Source: M3007 sp964646615
GTDB taxonomy: Bacteria; Bacteroidota; Bacteroidia; Chitinophagales; Saprospiraceae
Direction: 5' to 3'
NCBI GenBank assembly: GCA_964646615.1
Contig: CAZYEV010000072.1
Coordinates: 1 to 64,000 of the forward strand
DNA: 64,000 nt
Made by a program: the position numbers and the translations under genes. Below, in pieces: positions 26,205-36,700 of the stretch. Numbering within the stretch: the first letter of the stretch is position 1; the number at the start of each line of letters is the position of its first letter. Below the pieces are notes generated by a model. The model was not told the DNA's origin. It saw only the letters and a list, made by a program, of their open reading frames with translations, and did not search any database.

Positions 26205-27581
26205 ATGGCAAAAAGCAAAACCGTCTTCTTCTGCACCCAGTGCGGCGCCTCCTCGCCCAAATGGATGGGCAAATGCCCCCAATGCGGCGCCTGGAACACC
26301 TACCAGGAAGAGGTCGTTGTGCGCGAAACAACGCCCGAAGAAAAACGTCGCTCCTGGAGCGGCGGCACACCCGCATCGCCCACCCAGGCCACGCTCCTGC
26401 CCGCCATTCAGGCCGGACGGGTACAGCGCCTGCACACCCCCGACGACGAACTCAACCGCGTGCTCGGTGGCGGCATCGTGCCCGGCTCTTTGGTGCTCAT
26501 CGGCGGCCAGCCCGGCATCGGCAAAAGCACACTGCTCCTCCAGGTAGCCGTACAGGCACCTGCTAAAGTCCTCTACGTCAGTGGCGAAGAAAGCGAAGAG
26601 CAAATCAAAATGCGCGCCGACCGCCTGCCCGACGGCCGCGCCGAATGCTACATCCTGACCGAGACCAACACGGCCAAAATCCTGCAGCAGGCCAATCAAT
26701 TGCGCCCCCAGCTGCTCATCGTGGACTCTATCCAGACCATGAGCAGCCCCCACGTCGAAAGCGCTCCAGGCGGAGTATCGCAGGTGCGCGAATGCGCTGC
26801 CGAATTTCTGCGATTCGCCAAAGAAACCGGCGTGGCTGTCTTCCTCATCGGCCACATCAACAAGGAGGGCGACATAGCTGGCCCTAAACTGCTCGAGCAC
26901 ATCGTGGACTGCGTGCTGCAGTTCGAGGGCGACCGCCACTACACCTACCGCCTGCTGCGGACGCTGAAAAACCGCTTTGGCAGCACCGACGAACTGGGCA
27001 TCTACGAGATGCGCTCCGACGGCCTGCGGCAGGTGAGCAACCCCTCCGAATTGCTCTTGAGCCAGCGCGAAGAAGACCTCAGCGGCTGCGCCGTGGCCGC
27101 CACCGTCGAGGGGCTGCGGCCCATGCTCATCGAAACTCAGGCCTTAGTCAGCCGCGCCGTCTACGGCACGCCGCAGCGCTCGGCCACCGGCTTCGATATG
27201 CGCCGCCTGCAAATGCTCCTGGCCGTGCTCGAAAAACGCTGTGGCTACCTCTTCGGCGCCAACGACGTCTTCCTCAACCTCGCCGGTGGCATCCGCGTCG
27301 AAGACCCGGCCCTCGACCTGGCCGTCGTGGCCGCCCTCATCTCCTCACTGCTCGACGTCAGCATCCCCTCCGACGTCTGCTTTGCCGGCGAAGTAGGCCT
27401 CAGCGGCGAAATACGCGCCGTCAGCCGCATCGAACAACGCATCGCCGAAGCCGCCCGCCTGGGCTTCCGGCACATGTACATCCCGCGCTTCAACGCCAAA
27501 GGGCTGGACCTGGCCAAATTTTCCATCAACATCCACCTGCTGAGCAAAGTGGATGAACTGCGGGAGGCGCTTTTTACGTAA
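26205..27581 (+). CDS. radA: DNA repair protein RadA
   Basis: RecA-like ATPase that promotes branch migration of recombination intermediates. The 458-residue protein has the C4 zinc finger (CTQCGASSPKWMGKCPQCG, residues about 10-28), Walker A GGQPGIGKSTLL near residue 99, the RadA-specific KNRFG motif near residue 254 and the C-terminal Lon-protease-like domain. Length and order are normal. It starts two bases after the hydrolase stop and is thus likely the third gene of an operon with MazG-like and hydrolase genes. Confidence 0.96.
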   Translation: MAKSKTVFFCTQCGASSPKWMGKCPQCGAWNTYQEEVVVRETTPEEKRRSWSGGTPASPTQATLLPAIQAGRVQRLHTPDDELNRVLGGGIVPGSLVLIGGQPGIGKSTLLLQVAVQAPAKVLYVSGEESEEQIKMRADRLPDGRAECYILTETNTAKILQQANQLRPQLLIVDSIQTMSSPHVESAPGGVSQVRECAAEFLRFAKETGVAVFLIGHINKEGDIAGPKLLEHIVDCVLQFEGDRHYTYRLLRTLKNRFGSTDELGIYEMRSDGLRQVSNPSELLLSQREEDLSGCAVAATVEGLRPMLIETQALVSRAVYGTPQRSATGFDMRRLQMLLAVLEKRCGYLFGANDVFLNLAGGIRVEDPALDLAVVAALISSLLDVSIPSDVCFAGEVGLSGEIRAVSRIEQRIAEAARLGFRHMYIPRFNAKGLDLAKFSINIHLLSKVDELREALFT

Positions 27582-27671
27582 ACTTGCGCACCTATTGGCT
27601 AAAAGCGCCCCGACCCGGCAACGACACAGCCGGATGTTCACACTTTCCGCTAACCAACCGCAAACACCGCC

Positions 27672-28778
27672 ATGCCACGAAGCCGAAAAGTGCAAGTATT
27701 CACCCCTCTTTCGAAGGCACACGACCTGTTTTTCCAGGTTGGCGCCGACGACCTCCTCATCGCCCAGGAATTGGTTCGCTACACCACCCCTACGAATATC
27801 CACAGCCAGATAGTAGTAGAAGATCTGCGCCTGGCGCCAACCACCCATGTGAACAGCAACCTGAAGGTGGTCATCGGAGACATTGTCTATGAAACTCGCT
27901 TGCGTCGTAGCGATTGCGAAAGCAAAGTCCTGATCCTCTTCGAGCACAAAAGCGCCCTACCGTCGAAGCCCATCCAAACGCAACTGCTGTCCTACATGAT
28001 TCCAGTATGGCAGCAGGACGAACGTGCGGGCCGCCCTTTGACGCCCATCGTGGTGGTGGTGTTTTACCACGGCAAACGCCCGTGGAGGAAGAAGGACTAC
28101 TACCGGTTCTTCAAATGCCTGCCCCCGGGGTGGGAGGACCTTATCCCCCATTTTCGGTTCATTGTCTTCGACCTCAGTCAGGTGTCGGCCGAAGAAATCC
28201 TTAACCACAAGGGCATCGGATTTTTGGGCGTTATGCTATTAACTTTTAAATTTGCGCATCAATGGGAGCGTTTAGCCGAGTACATTCCCGACATGATGGC
28301 GCTCATCCCTCAATGGCCCACTAACGAACGGGAAAACAGACTGCTCAAAGCGTGGCTCATCTATCTTCAAAATATCCTGGATATGAACAAGATAAAGGCA
28401 TCCGAATTTATATCGCGCGTCCCGCGCAACGGCCAGGAGGCCTATGAAATGCTTGTGGAACTCTTCGGCCCACGCGCCGCCGAAATTATTGGCGAATGGA
28501 AAGCAGAACGCATCGCAGCCAAAAAAGTAGAAGAGGCTAAGCAGCTCATCTACCAGGAAGCCCTTCAAGAGGGTATCGAGAAAGGCCGCGAGGAAGGCCG
28601 CGAGAAAGGCCGCGAGGAAGCTCTGCGAGAATACGTCATCAATCTACTGAAAAACTTCCCTGAGTGGAGCGATGCCAGAATTGCCGAATTGACCAAAACC
28701 ACAGAGGACGTCGTTCGGCAAATACGCCAGGAGCTCGCCACTCTGCCCAATGGTGATGCGGCGGAGAAGACTTCGTGA
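27672..28778 (+). CDS. Rpn/transposase_31-family PD-(D/E)XK nuclease
   Basis: A 368-residue protein of the Rpn (recombination-promoting nuclease, PF04754-like) family. The nuclease core lies in the first half: DLFFQVGADDLLIAQEL, VIGDIVYETRL (metal Asp) and LILFEHKS (E-x-K) followed by QLLSYMI. The C-terminal half is helical, with a short repeat GREEGREKGREE near residue 310. Such genes spread horizontally and are often multicopy; this one has visibly lower GC than radA before it and stands alone, with a terminator behind it. Confidence 0.87.
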   Translation: MPRSRKVQVFTPLSKAHDLFFQVGADDLLIAQELVRYTTPTNIHSQIVVEDLRLAPTTHVNSNLKVVIGDIVYETRLRRSDCESKVLILFEHKSALPSKPIQTQLLSYMIPVWQQDERAGRPLTPIVVVVFYHGKRPWRKKDYYRFFKCLPPGWEDLIPHFRFIVFDLSQVSAEEILNHKGIGFLGVMLLTFKFAHQWERLAEYIPDMMALIPQWPTNERENRLLKAWLIYLQNILDMNKIKASEFISRVPRNGQEAYEMLVELFGPRAAEIIGEWKAERIAAKKVEEAKQLIYQEALQEGIEKGREEGREKGREEALREYVINLLKNFPEWSDARIAELTKTTEDVVRQIRQELATLPNGDAAEKTS

Positions 28779-28827
28779 AACGAACATTCCGATAGCGCAG
28801 CCGCTGCCCATTTCGGTGGGTAAGAAG

Positions 28828-28863
28828 AGCGCCGCCCTGCGTACGAAAGACGAGGGCGGCGCT
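28828..28863. terminator. intrinsic bidirectional terminator
   Basis: Perfect 11-bp stem AGCGCCGCCCT/AGGGCGGCGCT (28828-28838 with 28853-28863), 14-nt loop, moderately T-rich on both sides, between two convergent genes. Confidence 0.8.
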
Positions 28864-28905
28864 TCGTTTATTTAAGAGCGTTTTTATGCTTACACAGCGC
28901 AAATT

Positions 28906-31848
28906 TTAGCGTTGTACCGCGAGTTTACCGGAGCCTACAGGTGCGCCGTCTCGGGTGATGGAAAAAGCGTAGAGGCCAGCGGGCAAGACGTCGGCGCGCA
29001 GGTAGAACTGCGGCCCGTCGGCAGCGGCTTCGTGGGCCAGGCGGCCGTTAGCGTCCCAGATGCGCAGGTGATAGCGTCCTGTGGGAGGTGCGCCGCTCAG
29101 GGAGAGCCAGGCACTGTGGGCGACGGGATGCGGGACGATGTGCACGTCAAAGAGGGGCAAATGCGGCGTCCAGCTGCTTACCGTCAGGAAGTTTTCGCCG
29201 ATGCGGTGGCGCGTGGTGTTGGTGATGATGGGTTCGTTGAAGTCGAAGTAAATGGCGGCGCTGTTGAGGATGTCCGTCTCCAAAGGCGTGTTGGCGCGCG
29301 GGCGAATGCGGAACCTGACGTAGCCGTGCGAGGCCGGTTCGTTAGTGTTGCTATCGGGCAGCAGGATATTCTGAAATTCAAACAGCAAGATGCCAGGTCC
29401 CGTGAGGTCGAAGCGGTAGGCGTGGCTGCTGCCTCCCGGCCGCACGGTGAGCGGGTCGAGCCAGGGTGAGAGCGTGTCGCGAATGACGACGGTAAAGGCC
29501 GTGTCGGTGCCCGTGTTCTGGAAACGGATGAGGTACTCGATTTCCGTACCCGGGCGCACATAGCACGCAGGGCCGTAGCCGGCGGGGAAGCCCTGTTTGT
29601 CGTTGGGGTCGTAGGCCCCGACGTTCCGGGTGCAGTCAATGTCTTCTTTAGGCCCATTTTCGCCGGTAGGGAACTGGGCTACGAAGCCCGTGCTGAACGA
29701 GCCGGTTGTCGTGCATCCCTCTACCGAAAGTATCGGCCGGTCGGCGCGCGGTGTGTACGGTTCTTGCCGGGCCTCGATGCGCCAGGTAGCGCCATTGGCC
29801 GGCACGGCAACGGGCATCGTTTCGCCACCTGCCAGTGGCGCCGAGCTGCTCTGGCGGAGCATGATGCCGTCTTCGATGACAATGTACTCCAGCGGCTGGC
29901 TCATAGGCTGGCTGCCCACGTTGCGCAGCAGGAAGAGCAGCGAGTCGCCGGCGCACTGCGAGCGCACCTCCACATGCGCACCCGACCACAGCGGATGCAC
30001 CGGCTCGCACAGCGAGTCGGGCAGGATGCGGGCCTTGGAGCAATGCGTCTGGCCCAACGTAGCCTGGCAAGAGACGGCGACGCGCACCCAAAACTGTCCG
30101 CAATGGCCCGGCGGTACGGTGCCGAGGTTGAACTGAAAGGTGTTGTTGCCCAGTGGCGTGGCCGGCAAAGCCGCGCCGTCGAAGGTCAGCCAGGAGTCCA
30201 GCTCAAGCACAATGCGCACATTAGACACCGGCTCGGCGCCGGTATTGCAGTAGCGCACGGTGTAGAAGTTGTTTGAGAAGCAGCGCCGCAATAAAGACGT
30301 GCTCAAGTCCACCGTCAGCCGTGGGCAGGGTGGGTCGGCCACCTGCACCTCAAAGTGGACCGCAGCAACGTCGCCGACCTGATTCAGCTGCACCGGCAGA
30401 GCGTTCTGGCAGATAAAGTCCTGACTGTGCTGAGGAAGTAGCCGCACAACGTAGGCGCCCGGAGCGACGAGCAGCGCATAGTCGCCCTGCGCATCGGTGA
30501 GGCCGTAGAAGGTGTCATTGGCACTTTCGGCGGTTACAAACCACGTGTTCAGGCCTGTTTCGGCGGGGTAGGCCTGGCAGTTTTGGTTCTTGTCGTAGGT
30601 TACTCGCCCCGTGATGCGCGTGCAGGGCGGCGCGTCGGCAGGCACATCTACCACCAGCATCAGTGTGCAGCCCAGCGTATCGTACACCGTAACCCTATAC
30701 TGCCCGGGCAGGGGCTGGTACACCGTCAGGCCGTAATAAATCTGGAGGGTGTCGGCGTATTCCCATTCGGCCCAGTAAGGCGGCACACCTCCGCGCACGC
30801 CGATGCTGGCCGCATCTTCGCACACCAGCACACGCACGGTCTCCAAAGGCGCCGTCGGGCCGGGTACCGTGTACTGGTGCAACATCGTACAGCCTCGGGC
30901 GTCGGTGATGGTCAGCGTGTATTGGCCTGCTGCCAGCTGCTGGAGGCTTCGCGTTGTGCTCGTGAAGCCATTCGGCCCGGCCCACTGGAAGGTATATGGC
31001 GGGGTGCCTCCCCAGAGCGAGTCTATACGAATGGCACCGTTCTGGTCGCCAAAACACCGAACCGGCGTAATCAGCGGCCATACCGGCTGAATAGGGGCCG
31101 GTTGGGTAAGCACAAACGTCTGAATCACAGAGCAACCAACTGCGTCAACTACGGTGAGCACATACGTACCCGGCGGCAAGCTGCTAATGGCAGGCCCTGT
31201 GGCCCCCGTTGACCATACAAAGGTCAGCGGCGGCGTGCCACCGATAGCGGTTACCGAGATAGCGCCATCTGTACCGCCCGGGCAACGGATGGGTGTTGTG
31301 CTGGGTATCAGCGTAATGGCGGGCGGCTGAACGACCACCGCCGTATCGCACGCCGAGCAGCCATTGGCCGGGTTGGTCACGCAAAGCGTGTACGTGCCCG
31401 CCACCGAGACAGCTGGATGAGGACTCCCACTGACAAAATTGCCAGGCCCAGTCCAGGCGAATATAGCCCCCGGCGTGTTAGAGACACCGCTCAGCTGAAG
31501 CGAGTCGCCGCACGGCATGAGGCCGCCCGTGGCCATAACACCGGGCGCTACCGTGTTTTCAGTTACCACCACCTCGTCCGTCGCCGTGCAGCCCGTGCCC
31601 GGGTCAGTAATCGTCAGCGAGTATATGCCAGGAGCCCAGACAACAGGACTCTGTAAGGAAGAAGTAAAACCATTGGGGCCAGCCCAGGAGTATTGCGCAT
31701 TAGGTATATTAGAGCTGCCCACCAGAACCACAAAGGAGTCCAGACAGGTCAGCGTACTGCCCGGCCCGGCATCCGCCGTACACTGCGCCATTAAGGCACG
31801 GCCACTCAGCAACAGCAACAAAACGAGAAGCCAATTTTTCTTTTCCAT
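28906..31848 (-). CDS. large SprB-repeat surface adhesin-like protein with T9SS sorting domain
   Basis: A 980-residue secreted protein. Signal peptide 1-21 (ending LMAQC). Two Ig-like PKD-type repeats (ITDPGTGCTATDEVVV and YTLCVTNPANGCSACD) come first, then SprB repeats (IRCPGGTDGAISVTAIGGTP and VRCFGDQNGAIRIDSLWGGTP), a Cna-B/SdrD-type segment (GRVTYDKNQNC ... GLTDAQGDYALLV), a long DUF7619-like region (YDPNDKQGFPAGYGPAC, EYLIRFQNTGTDTAFTVVI, PIITNTTRHRIGE) and a T9SS sorting domain (VPHPVAHSAWLSL). SprB is a gliding adhesin in Flavobacterium; a surface adhesion role is the likely reading. CACCTTTG, one base off consensus, lies upstream at 31884-31891. Confidence 0.88.
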   Translation of the reverse strand: MEKKNWLLVLLLLLSGRALMAQCTADAGPGSTLTCLDSFVVLVGSSNIPNAQYSWAGPNGFTSSLQSPVVWAPGIYSLTITDPGTGCTATDEVVVTENTVAPGVMATGGLMPCGDSLQLSGVSNTPGAIFAWTGPGNFVSGSPHPAVSVAGTYTLCVTNPANGCSACDTAVVVQPPAITLIPSTTPIRCPGGTDGAISVTAIGGTPPLTFVWSTGATGPAISSLPPGTYVLTVVDAVGCSVIQTFVLTQPAPIQPVWPLITPVRCFGDQNGAIRIDSLWGGTPPYTFQWAGPNGFTSTTRSLQQLAAGQYTLTITDARGCTMLHQYTVPGPTAPLETVRVLVCEDAASIGVRGGVPPYWAEWEYADTLQIYYGLTVYQPLPGQYRVTVYDTLGCTLMLVVDVPADAPPCTRITGRVTYDKNQNCQAYPAETGLNTWFVTAESANDTFYGLTDAQGDYALLVAPGAYVVRLLPQHSQDFICQNALPVQLNQVGDVAAVHFEVQVADPPCPRLTVDLSTSLLRRCFSNNFYTVRYCNTGAEPVSNVRIVLELDSWLTFDGAALPATPLGNNTFQFNLGTVPPGHCGQFWVRVAVSCQATLGQTHCSKARILPDSLCEPVHPLWSGAHVEVRSQCAGDSLLFLLRNVGSQPMSQPLEYIVIEDGIMLRQSSSAPLAGGETMPVAVPANGATWRIEARQEPYTPRADRPILSVEGCTTTGSFSTGFVAQFPTGENGPKEDIDCTRNVGAYDPNDKQGFPAGYGPACYVRPGTEIEYLIRFQNTGTDTAFTVVIRDTLSPWLDPLTVRPGGSSHAYRFDLTGPGILLFEFQNILLPDSNTNEPASHGYVRFRIRPRANTPLETDILNSAAIYFDFNEPIITNTTRHRIGENFLTVSSWTPHLPLFDVHIVPHPVAHSAWLSLSGAPPTGRYHLRIWDANGRLAHEAAADGPQFYLRADVLPAGLYAFSITRDGAPVGSGKLAVQR

Positions 31849-32287
31849 GCGCTGAAAGACATTTCACGGGTTAAACGATGGCACAAAGGTGCGCCCCCGT
31901 TGCAGCGGCATGCAAAGACAAAATTTTGAAATTGTAGCCGACTTTTCGGATTTTTATTTTTTAAAAAATTGAAAATCTGTTTTTTGAAATAAAAAAGTCA
32001 GGAAAATTGTAGCCAGTACTTCACCTTTGCTCGATCTTCCAGCGGGCCAATAGCCGTTTGAATAGCGTTTTGGCGCAGCGGCTAAATGCCGCTTTCGTTG
32101 CAAATAGCCCTGAGGGCGTTCTTTTTTTTCACCAGTAGCGTTGTCCGGAATTTGCCTATGTTCTTAGATAGCTACTCCAGCAGAGGCGACACCTCCCGGA
32201 AAGGGAGATGTCGTCTCCGTACCTATCCCGAGGCGACGCATCCTGAGATATCGCCCCGGTAACGCATTTTTCACTGCTCATTTCCCT
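31849..32287. other. intergenic region, partly a structured leader
   Basis: About 440 bp. The left part is AT-rich and has CACCTTTG for each direction (31884-31891 leftward, 32022-32029 rightward), each one base off consensus. A short stem GCCC-TGA-GGGC followed by T-rich sequence lies at 32107-32129. The right part holds the complementary segments described separately at 32183-32255. No protein gene was seen. Confidence 0.5.
32183..32255 (+). promoter_or_regulatory. possible switching leader RNA (mutually exclusive hairpins)
   Basis: Segment A (GAGGCGAC, 32183-32190) can pair with B (GTCGTCTC, 32210-32217) in a 15-bp helix with loop GGAAA (one G-U pair and one C-A mismatch). B can alternatively pair with A' (GAGGCGAC, 32230-32237). 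A' can also pair partly with TCGCC at 32251-32255. It sits 33-105 bp before the ATG at 32288. Confidence 0.4.
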
Positions 32288-33694
32288 ATGGAGAAAACCC
32301 GGCTTTGGCAGGCCTTTTCGGCGCTGAGCAAGAGCGAGTTGCGCGCCTTTGACCGGTGGGTGTGCTCGCCTTTTTTCAACCAGAAAGAGCATGTGGTACG
32401 TCTGTGCGCCTACCTGCGCCAGTGCCGCGAGGTAGGGCGTTTGCCCGAAACGGAGAGTGCTTTTGCCGCCGCCTACCCGGAGCAGACATACGACGACCAG
32501 AAGCTGCGCTTAGCCAATAGCGACCTGCTGGCCCTGCTCGAACATTTCTGGATGTACGAGGAGGCCTTTGCTGACTTCGAGCGCAACAAAATCCACCTGG
32601 CCAGCGCCTACCGCAAGCGCAACCTGCCCAAACACTGCCAGACAGCCCTGCGCGAAGCCCGCGAGAGCCGCGACCGTCGCCCGTGGCGCGACGCCGAACA
32701 CTTCGACGACCTGCACCGCATCGAACTGGAAGCCTTCCAGCTGGCCTCGGCAACGAAACGCTACGAGGCCTTCAACCTGCAGGAAATTTCCGACCTGCTG
32801 GACAAAACGTACGTCGCTCGCAAGCTGCGCCACGTGTGCTTTGCTCTGTCGCACCAGGCCGTAACGCGCACACCCTACCACTTTGGCCTGCTGGAAGCCG
32901 CACTGAAGCACGTTGAGCAGCAGGGATGGCTCGACACTCCGGCCATCGCCTTGTACTACTACGCCTGCCACTTTCTGGCGGACTCAGGGGCAGAAACATC
33001 CTTCGAGCGCTTTCGCGAAATGCTATCGGCAGCCGCCGAGCAATTCCCGACCGACGAGCTACGCGCCCTCTTCTTGCTGGCCCTCAACTTCAGCATCAAA
33101 AGGAGCAACGACACGGGCCAGGCCGACTGGTACCGGGTCACGCTGGGCCTTTACCAGCAGGCGCTGGAACGCGAACTGCTGCTGGAAAACGGCATACTCT
33201 CGCGCTTTGCCTATCACAACATCGTCGGCGTGGCCGTGCGCCTGGGCGAAGTGGTCTGGGCCGAGCAATTCATCCATCAATACCGACCCATGCTGGACAA
33301 AAGCTACCGCGAAGCAGCATTCAGCTTCAACCTGGCGCGCGTGGCCTATGCGCGGGGCGCTTATGGCGACGCGCTGCTCTACTTGCAGAAGGCGGATTAT
33401 AAAGATTTTATCAACGGCATGAACGCCCGCATCCTGCAGCTTAAAATTTACTACGAAAGCCGCGAGTACGACCTGCTGGAGAGCCATCTGGACAGCATTC
33501 AGCACTTCGTCCGCCGGCAGCAGGCTGTGGGCTACCATCGCGATAACTACCTGAACATCGCTCGCTACACCCGCGCGCTTATGCGCCTGAGCCCTGGCGA
33601 TGCGCAAGCCGCGGCAGAACTGCGCCGCCAGATAGCCGCCGAGGCGACGTTGACGGAAAAAGAGTGGCTTTTGGGCCAGTTGCCTGCCGGATAG
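32288..33694 (+). CDS. conserved TPR-like helical protein, function unknown
   Basis: A 468-residue soluble, almost all-helical protein with no signal peptide (MEKTRLWQAFSALSKSELRA, SPFFNQKEHVVRLCAYLRQC). The later part has TPR-like helix pairs (YREAAFSFNLARVAYARGAYGDALLYLQKA). It matches a family of about 470-520 residue proteins in Saprospiria-type genomes that I recognise by the opening LSKSELRAFxRxVxSPFFN pattern, with no assigned function. The neighbours (adhesin, subtilisin) do not clarify it. The structured leader suggests regulation after transcription starts. Confidence 0.72.
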   Translation: MEKTRLWQAFSALSKSELRAFDRWVCSPFFNQKEHVVRLCAYLRQCREVGRLPETESAFAAAYPEQTYDDQKLRLANSDLLALLEHFWMYEEAFADFERNKIHLASAYRKRNLPKHCQTALREARESRDRRPWRDAEHFDDLHRIELEAFQLASATKRYEAFNLQEISDLLDKTYVARKLRHVCFALSHQAVTRTPYHFGLLEAALKHVEQQGWLDTPAIALYYYACHFLADSGAETSFERFREMLSAAAEQFPTDELRALFLLALNFSIKRSNDTGQADWYRVTLGLYQQALERELLLENGILSRFAYHNIVGVAVRLGEVVWAEQFIHQYRPMLDKSYREAAFSFNLARVAYARGAYGDALLYLQKADYKDFINGMNARILQLKIYYESREYDLLESHLDSIQHFVRRQQAVGYHRDNYLNIARYTRALMRLSPGDAQAAAELRRQIAAEATLTEKEWLLGQLPAG

Positions 33695-33718
33695 GCGCAA
33701 AGCAGCGCTCTGCCAAAC

Positions 33719-33726
33719 TACATTTG
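33719..33726 (+). promoter_or_regulatory. putative promoter -7 box for the subtilisin gene
   Basis: TACATTTG 48 bp before the ATG at 33774. Confidence 0.5.
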
Positions 33727-33773
33727 CAGGCCGTTTTCAACTTTTTTATTTCACCACCGAAACTCGCGTAGTT

Positions 33774-36700
33774 ATGCGTGCTCTTTCCTACTCCCTCGCT
33801 CAGCGCACTGCTTACGTTGTGGCAATGCTCTGCCTGACACTGACCACCCTTCCGCTACTGGCCCAATCGGGCAAAATAGACGTGGAACTGGCCCAACGCC
33901 TGGCTGCCGACCCTATGGGGCCACACCCGGCTATCATCGTTCTGGCCGACCAGGTGGATACGCGCGCCCTGCTGCTGCGCTTCGAGGCTGAGCAAACACC
34001 GCTGTCCGAGCGCTCCTACCAGGTCATCACCCAACTGCAGGCCAAAGCAGGGGCCACACAGCCGGCTGTGCTGGAGCGCCTGCGCGGGCTGAGCGGTGTG
34101 GAAGCCGGCAGCACCTACGCGCTTTGGGTGGTGAATGCTATCTACGTGCGGGCCAACGCGGCAGCCCTGACGCGCATCGCCAGCTGGCCCGAAGTCGGCG
34201 AAATCGTTTGGGATGCACCGGTCGAAATCATGCTGCCCGTGAGCCGCCAGCCCGCAGCGGGCATTCCCAATGGCAAAGAACCCGGCCTGGCCGCCATTAA
34301 AGCGCCCTTTATGTGGAACTTGGGCTACACAGGCTACGGGCGCAAGGCGCTCGTCATTGACACGGGCAACGACGCCGACCACCCGGCCATGCGGGCCAAC
34401 TATTGGGGCCACCAGGTGCCCCGCTGGCAGGCCTGGAGCGGCAGCGGCAAACCCGAAGACTGCGCCGAACACGGCACCCACGTAACGGGCACCGTGTGCG
34501 GCATTGACCGCCTGACCAACGACACCATCGGCGTGGCCTTCGACGCCCACTGGATGGGCGGCCCGATGTTCTTCCCGGTGGGCAACGAACTGGGCTGCGC
34601 CTCGTCGTTCAACCAGACTGTTCTCAGCAACGTGGGCACCATGCAATGGGCGCTCGACCCCGACGGCAATGTGGCCACCACCAGCGACCAGCCCGATGTG
34701 GTGAACTGCTCGTGGCGCGCCAGCCCGTTCTCCTGCGGCAATTCGCTGGCCATTGCTACGCTTAATGCTTTGGAAGCCGCCGGCATCGGCGTCGTATGGG
34801 CAGCGGGCAACAATGGCCCGGGTGCCAGCACAGTGGACTCCGGCGCAGCCATGAACATGGACTTAGTGAACACCTTCGCCGTTGGCGCTGTCAATGGCGC
34901 TAACCCGAACTTCCCCATAGCCGACTTTTCGAGCCGCGGCCCCAGCCCTTGCGGCGGCTCGGGCCCCCTGGCCATCAAGCCCGAAGTGGTGGCGCCGGGG
35001 GTAGCGGTACGCTCGGCAGTGCCGGGCACGGGCTACCAGTCGTTCAACGGCACCTCGATGGCAGCGCCTCACGCTTCGGGCGCTTTAGTACTGCTGCGCC
35101 AGGCGTTTCCCAACCTGTCGGGCATTCAATTGAAATTAGCCCTCTACTTCTCGGCCCGCGACCTGGGCGCTCCTGGGGAAGACAACACCCACGGGCGCGG
35201 CATGATTGACTTAGAAGCGGCCTACAACTATCTAATTCAGCAAGGGCACACGCCGGCGCCGGCGCCTGCCCAGGCGCTCGACGTGCTGACGGTGAACACA
35301 CAGGTCAGCGGCCAATGCCTGGGGCCAGTGAACGCTTCGGTTACATTTGAAAATGCCGGCACAACGCCCATCACCTCGCTGGAAATCCGCTACGGCATCG
35401 AAGGCAGTACGCTGCAAACCATGCCGTGGACAGGCAACTTGCCGCCCAACGCCGCTATTACGATTGACCTGCCGCCCTTAGTGGGCGTAACGCCGGGCGA
35501 ACGCGACTACGTGGTGGAATTGCGCAACCCCAACGGCCAGCCCGACGACCGACCGCTCAACAACCGCTTCAAGCGCACGTTTGAAATGGCCAATGAAGAG
35601 TATCCGCGCGCCGAAGTGCTTCAGCAGCAACCCGTTTGCTCGGGTGCGCGCGTACTGCTGGAATACAAGGGTGGGCTGGCGCCCCAAGAGGAGGCCCAGT
35701 GGTTCAACACGCCTTTAGTGGCTTCGCCCATCGCCCGGGGGGCGTACTTCCTGACGCCGCCACTGACGCAGAGCACGACTTATTACGTCAGCGAGTCGGC
35801 TTTCCACAAAGTAGGGCGCCCCGACCTGGCGGCAGGTACCAACAGCTCCAACAGCACAGAGGGCGGCCTGGTCTTCAACGCCCTCAAGCCGTTCATCCTG
35901 CGCACGGTGAAGGTGTATGCTGACCAGACAGGCGTGCGCACCGTGCGGCTGCTGGACAAGGACGGTAATGTGCTCATTACGCGCCCCGTCGTCATCACGC
36001 AGACGGGCGAGGTGCGCATTTCGCTGAACATCAATGTGCCCAAGGCAGAAAAACTGGCCTTGGTGCTGACGGGCACCAACCAGTTGCGGCATTCGGTGGG
36101 GGCTACGGGCTTTCCGTACATCGTACCGGGCGTGGTCAACATCACCGCTGGCCGCACACCCGCCGGTGCGAGCACGACGCTGTTCTACTACTATTATTTT
36201 GATTGGGAAATCGAAGTCCCGTCGGTGTGCGGACGCACGGCCATTCCCATCGAGGTGAAGCCCGGCACTGCGCCGACAGTTGCTTTTACCGCCTCAACGG
36301 ACACCGTTTTGTTGCCCGGACCGGGTACGGTAACGTTTACAGACCAGACGCCCGGAGCAGTTTCGTGGCAATGGTTCTTTGGCAACGGCCAGACGGGCAC
36401 AGCAGCGCAGGAGACGGCCACTTATCAGCAAGAAGGCACCTATCGGGTGCGGCTTGTGGTTACGACAGCGGATGGTTGCTCGAATGCGGTGGAAAAAGAC
36501 ATCTTCGTGCGCAATACGGTTTCGGCCCCGGAAGCGCCGCGACAGCGCGTGCAGCTGAGCCTCTTCCCCAATCCGGCTGGCGAGCAGCTGAACATTGCGC
36601 TGCACGGTGTGGCGGCTTTGCCCGGCAGCCTGGAACTGACGGTGGTCAATGCGCTGGGGCAGGTGGCTTTGCAGCAACCGCGTGCGGTGTTCGGCGCTGA

